From the NCBI RefSeq assembly GCF_913054395.1, contig NZ_CAJXIP010000015.1:1-45748 (forward strand): a DNA stretch of 45,748 nt. Reading direction: 5' to 3'. Under the pieces are notes generated by a model. The model ran no database searches, had not been told where the DNA came from, and was given only the letters and a program-made list of their open reading frames with translations. The position numbers and the translations under genes were made by a program. Below, one piece after another: positions 42,995 to 45,748 of this stretch; positions within the stretch are counted from its first letter, which is position 1, and every line of letters begins with the position of its first letter. This DNA is from an uncultured Roseovarius sp. Lineage in GTDB: Bacteria; Pseudomonadota; Alphaproteobacteria; Rhodobacterales; Rhodobacteraceae.

Positions 42995-43921
42995 ATGGCT
43001 TTGTTGAATTTCAAGAAGCGTGAAAAGACCGTCGCACCGGCCAGTGGCCAGCTTGAGGCGTTTTTGCAGGGCTATTCGATCGAGGTGATGCCGCGCACCG
43101 CCGAGAAGGTCGAGAACTTTCGCGATCTGCTGCCGACCGGCACCCGCGTCTATATCGCCCATATCGAGGGCACCCCGATCGAAGACATGGTCGCCACGGC
43201 CAAGCGCCTGGCCACCGACGGCTATCCGGTGATGCCGCATTTCCCGGCGCGGATCATCAAGGACAAGGCCACGCTGACCGACTGGATCGCGCGCTATCAA
43301 GGCGAAGCGGGTGTCGATCAGGCGCTTCTGCTGGCCGGTGGCGTCGCAGAGCCGCATGGCGACTTTGAGTCGTCGATGCAACTGCTGGAAAGCGGCGAAT
43401 TTGACCGTGCGGGCTTCAAGCGGCTGCATGTGGCCGGCCACCCCGAAGGCAACAAGGATATCGACCCCAAGGGTGGCATGCAAAACGTCATGGACGCACT
43501 GCGCTGGAAACAGAAATTCAACGAGACCACCGATGCCGAAATGGCCCTGGCGACACAGTTTGCCTTTGACGCCAAGCCGATCATCAAATGGGCCGACGAC
43601 CTTGCCGCCGCCGGGATCACCCTGCCGATCCATATCGGCATTGCGGGTCCGGCCAAGCTTCAGACGCTGATCAAGTTCGCGATTGCCTGTGGTGTCGGCC
43701 CCTCTCTCAAGGTGCTGCAAAAGCGTGCAATGGATGTTACCAAGCTCTTGCTGCCCTACGAACCGAACGACGTGTTGAACGAGCTGGCCGCCCACAAGGC
43801 CGCCAACCCGGATTTCAACATTGAAAAGGTCCATTTCTTCCCGCTTGGCGGGATCAAGGCGAATGCCAACTGGGCCATCGAAAACGGCGGCGACGCCGGC
43901 AAACCTGCAAACGCATCTTGA
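42995..43921 (+). CDS. Methylenetetrahydrofolate reductase family protein
   Basis: This 308-residue flavin TIM-barrel enzyme reduces methylene-THF to methyl-THF. Visible blocks are SIEVMPRTAEKVENFRDLLPTGTRVYIAHIEG at the start, YPVMPHFPARIIKD, DQALLLAGGVAEPHGDFESSMQLL and FKRLHVAGHPEGNKDID. These correspond to MetF segments that bind FAD and folate. GGGAGG precedes ATG 42995 at a good spacing. It sits between the virulence-factor family gene and the pterin-domain methyltransferase, so its product methyl-THF is likely used directly by that next protein. Confidence 0.88.
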   Translation: MALLNFKKREKTVAPASGQLEAFLQGYSIEVMPRTAEKVENFRDLLPTGTRVYIAHIEGTPIEDMVATAKRLATDGYPVMPHFPARIIKDKATLTDWIARYQGEAGVDQALLLAGGVAEPHGDFESSMQLLESGEFDRAGFKRLHVAGHPEGNKDIDPKGGMQNVMDALRWKQKFNETTDAEMALATQFAFDAKPIIKWADDLAAAGITLPIHIGIAGPAKLQTLIKFAIACGVGPSLKVLQKRAMDVTKLLLPYEPNDVLNELAAHKAANPDFNIEKVHFFPLGGIKANANWAIENGGDAGKPANAS

Positions 43922-43931
43922 AGGACCAGAT

Positions 43932-44996
43932 ATGACTCGCACCATCGTCGAGAGCAAAACCAAAACCGCCGTTATCGGCTTTGACGAGCCGTTCTGCGTG
44001 ATCGGTGAGCGGATCAACCCCACGGGCCGCAAGAAACTGGCCGCCGAGCTTGAAGCGGGCGATTTCTCGACCGTGGAGGCCGACGCGATTGCCCAGGCCG
44101 CGGCCGGTGCCACCGTTCTCGATATCAATGCGGGTGTGGTCTACAACTCCAACCCCAACCCGAACGAGACCGAACCGCCGCTGATGACCAAGATCGTCGA
44201 GCTGGTTCAGGGCTTGGTCGATCTGCCGCTCTGCATCGATAGCTCGGTGCCGGCAGCGCTCGAAGCGGGGCTCAAGGCCTGCGAAGGCCGCCCGCTTCTG
44301 AACTCGGTCACCGGTGAAGAGGATCGGCTTGAATACGTTCTGCCGCTGGTCAAGAAGTACAATGTTCCGGTCGTCGCCATCTCTAACGACGACACCGGCA
44401 TTTCCGAAGATCCCGATGTTCGCTTTGAGGTCGCCAAGAAGATCGTTCAGCGCGCCGCCGATTTCGGCATTCCCGCGCATGACATCGTGGTTGACCCGCT
44501 GGTCATGCCCGTCGGCGCCATGAGCACCGCCGGCCTTCAGGTCTTTACCCTCGTGCGCCGCCTGCGCGACGAGCTTGGTGTGAATACGACCTGTGGCGCC
44601 TCGAACATCAGCTTTGGCTTGCCCAACCGTCACGGCATCAACAACGCCTTCCTGCCGATGGCCATCGCCGCCGGCATGACCAGCGCCATCATGAACCCGA
44701 TTGCCCTGCCGGTGAAACAGGCCGAGATCGAGGCCAAGAAGGCCGAAGTCGCTGCCACAGGGCTTGTCCTGCCGGCCGATATGGACGACGAAACCTTCTG
44801 TCAGCTGTTCGGCCTCGGATCGACCAAACCGCGCGCGGGCAAGGAAATGGAGGCCATCATGGCGGCCAACTTCCTGACCGACAACGACCCGCATGGCGGC
44901 AATTGGATCCGATTCAACAAAGCGCCGCCGAAACCCGGCGAAGCGGTCCGCACCGGCGGACGCGCGGGCAGCCGCAGCAGAAGCCGCCGCGCCTGA
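43932..44996 (+). CDS. Methyltetrahydrofolate:corrinoid methyltransferase (pterin-binding domain, split MetH component)
   Basis: This 354-residue pterin-binding TIM-barrel protein resembles the methyl-THF domain of methionine synthase, or MtrH/AcsE. Blocks are FCVIGERINPTGRKKLAAEL, AAAGATVLDINAGVVY, LPLCIDSSVPAALEAGLKAC, LLNSVTGEEDRLE, VAISNDDTG and TTCGASNISFGLPNR. From memory, Rhodobacterales such as Phaeobacter and Dinoroseobacter have MetH split into separate homocysteine, B12 and pterin proteins; this would be the pterin part. The corrinoid protein is not in this window. The Arg/Ser-rich tail (GSRSRSRRA) is unusual. A strong terminator follows. Confidence 0.87.
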   Translation: MTRTIVESKTKTAVIGFDEPFCVIGERINPTGRKKLAAELEAGDFSTVEADAIAQAAAGATVLDINAGVVYNSNPNPNETEPPLMTKIVELVQGLVDLPLCIDSSVPAALEAGLKACEGRPLLNSVTGEEDRLEYVLPLVKKYNVPVVAISNDDTGISEDPDVRFEVAKKIVQRAADFGIPAHDIVVDPLVMPVGAMSTAGLQVFTLVRRLRDELGVNTTCGASNISFGLPNRHGINNAFLPMAIAAGMTSAIMNPIALPVKQAEIEAKKAEVAATGLVLPADMDDETFCQLFGLGSTKPRAGKEMEAIMAANFLTDNDPHGGNWIRFNKAPPKPGEAVRTGGRAGSRSRSRRA

Positions 44997-45018
44997 GCCA
45001 AAGCCCGGCCAAACGATC

Positions 45019-45047
45019 AAAGGCCTCGTCCGTGACGAGGCCTTTTT
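45019..45047 (+). terminator. Strong intrinsic terminator after the methyltransferase gene
   Basis: AAAGGCCTCGTC (45019-45030) pairs perfectly with GACGAGGCCTTT (45034-45045) around a CGT loop and runs into a five-T tract. It is 22 bases past the stop of the methyltransferase gene and is the clearest terminator in the window. Confidence 0.92.
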
Positions 45048-45097
45048 CGTTTAACAACAGACTATTAGAAGACTGACCTGATGTTGATATTCCACCT

Positions 45098-45703
45098 TCA
45101 AGTCAACCCCATATCCCGCGCCAACATGGCCGCATGGGTCCGGTTTTTCGCCTTGAGTTTACGCGACATCGTCTTGAGGTGAAGCTTGACCGTCACCTCC
45201 TGTATATCGAGATCACGGGCGATTTCCTTGTTGGATTTCCCCTCGGAAATCCCGACCAGAACATCGCTTTCCCTCGGTGTAAGGCTGACCTGATCAAGGT
45301 CCTCGTCGCCCTGGCTAAGAAAGTCGAGCGGCTTGTATATCTCGCCCAGAAGCATGTGGCGCACCGCCGAAACAAGCAATTTCGGATCAAGCGTCTTGGG
45401 CAGAAAACCGGCCGCGCCAGACCGAAGCGCCCGCCGCGCCACATCCGGCGGCGCGGTCCCCGACAGAATCGCCACCGGGCAGGACGCCCGCGCCTTCATC
45501 TGCGCAAGGCCGGACAGCCCATCCATGCCAGGCATCAGCAGATCAAGCAGCACAAGGTCAAACGGACCGTGAGTTTCATAACATTCAAACGCCATACTCA
45601 GAGAATTGGCGGCATGAACTTCGAAATTTCCCTGACCGCGCAGAAATTCCGCGATGGTTTCACGAACAAGATCATGATCATCGGCCAGCAAAAGTTTTTT
45701 CAT
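45098..45703 (-). CDS. LuxR/NarL-type response regulator
   Basis: This 201-residue two-component regulator has a receiver domain (MKKLLLADDHDLVRETIAEFL, with the phospho-acceptor Asp in VLLDLLMPGMDG and Lys in FLPKTL). The C-terminal LuxR helix-turn-helix is SLTPRESDVLVGISEGKSNKEIARDLDIQEVTVKLHLKTMSRKL. No sensor kinase is visible in the 45 bases left of the window. It is convergent with the methyltransferase operon, beyond its terminator. The target genes are unknown. Confidence 0.93.
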   Translation of the reverse strand: MKKLLLADDHDLVRETIAEFLRGQGNFEVHAANSLSMAFECYETHGPFDLVLLDLLMPGMDGLSGLAQMKARASCPVAILSGTAPPDVARRALRSGAAGFLPKTLDPKLLVSAVRHMLLGEIYKPLDFLSQGDEDLDQVSLTPRESDVLVGISEGKSNKEIARDLDIQEVTVKLHLKTMSRKLKAKNRTHAAMLARDMGLT

Positions 45704-45748
45704 TCGTCTTACTTTCGAATGTCACAATGGCTTCAATATAATCCCAAC

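Overview
The window looks like chromosome of an alphaproteobacterium of the order Rhodobacterales (Roseobacter/Rhodobacter type). The evidence is a GC-rich, tightly packed gene set with family features typical of that group: a dimethylglycine-dehydrogenase-like GcvT oxidoreductase, purA next to a DUF2842-type gene, a denD plus OtnI/Hyi pair, an O2-independent ubiquinone operon (ubiT-ubiU-ubiV), and a separate pterin-domain methyltransferase beside a MetF-like gene. No rRNA, CRISPR array, insertion sequence or phage gene was seen. One tRNA gene, tRNA-Leu(CAA), is present. The left-edge gene is cut by the window.

Layout. 1-14.4 kb is mostly housekeeping and transport: a partial FAD/GcvT enzyme, DUF2842-type protein and purA (minus strand), a small membrane protein, a TauE/SafE exporter, secG, pyrG, an uncharacterised protein, two tandem TerB-like genes overlapping a PhnD-like binding protein gene, a four-gene polar amino-acid ABC transporter, and a MobA/MocA-like nucleotidyltransferase. 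14.5-17.1 kb holds a secreted RTX/Hint protein and a 745-base AT-richer stretch without a convincing gene. 17.1-20.8 kb is a minus-strand operon (a 36-codon ORF, a 5-formyl-THF cyclo-ligase family gene, ubiT, ubiU, ubiV) divergent from an NsrR/Rrf2-type regulator with three cysteines. 20.9-26.2 kb is a TetR gene divergent from an RND efflux pair, with a perfect 22-base palindrome between them. 26.3-30.2 kb has tRNA-Leu, YqaA, DsbB, an Lrp/AsnC regulator, arginase and ornithine cyclodeaminase. 30.2-36.2 kb has an EF-hand protein and ECF-like sigma factor, two glycosyltransferase-like genes, denD-otnI, a TetR gene and a cysteine hydrolase. 36.3-40.1 kb is a three-subunit molybdenum hydroxylase plus a MoaD-like protein. 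40.4-45.7 kb has rlmE-ppx, a one-carbon operon (virulence-factor family protein, MetF-like reductase, pterin-domain methyltransferase) with a strong terminator, and a LuxR-type response regulator.

How the genes fit together. Three functional themes stand out. The first is one-carbon metabolism: the DMGDH-like enzyme makes methylene-THF, the cyclo-ligase family protein recycles formyl-THF, and the MetF-like and pterin-domain proteins make and pass on methyl groups, probably as part of a split methionine synthase. The second is anaerobic or nitric-oxide physiology: an NsrR-type sensor faces the operon for O2-independent ubiquinone synthesis. The third is arginine catabolism to proline under an Lrp-type regulator. 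The best candidate for something undescribed is the NsrR/ubiTUV locus, with its tiny ORF resembling part of the RIC/DnrN iron-sulfur repair protein, its extended cyclo-ligase, and a UbiU that seems to lack one cluster cysteine.
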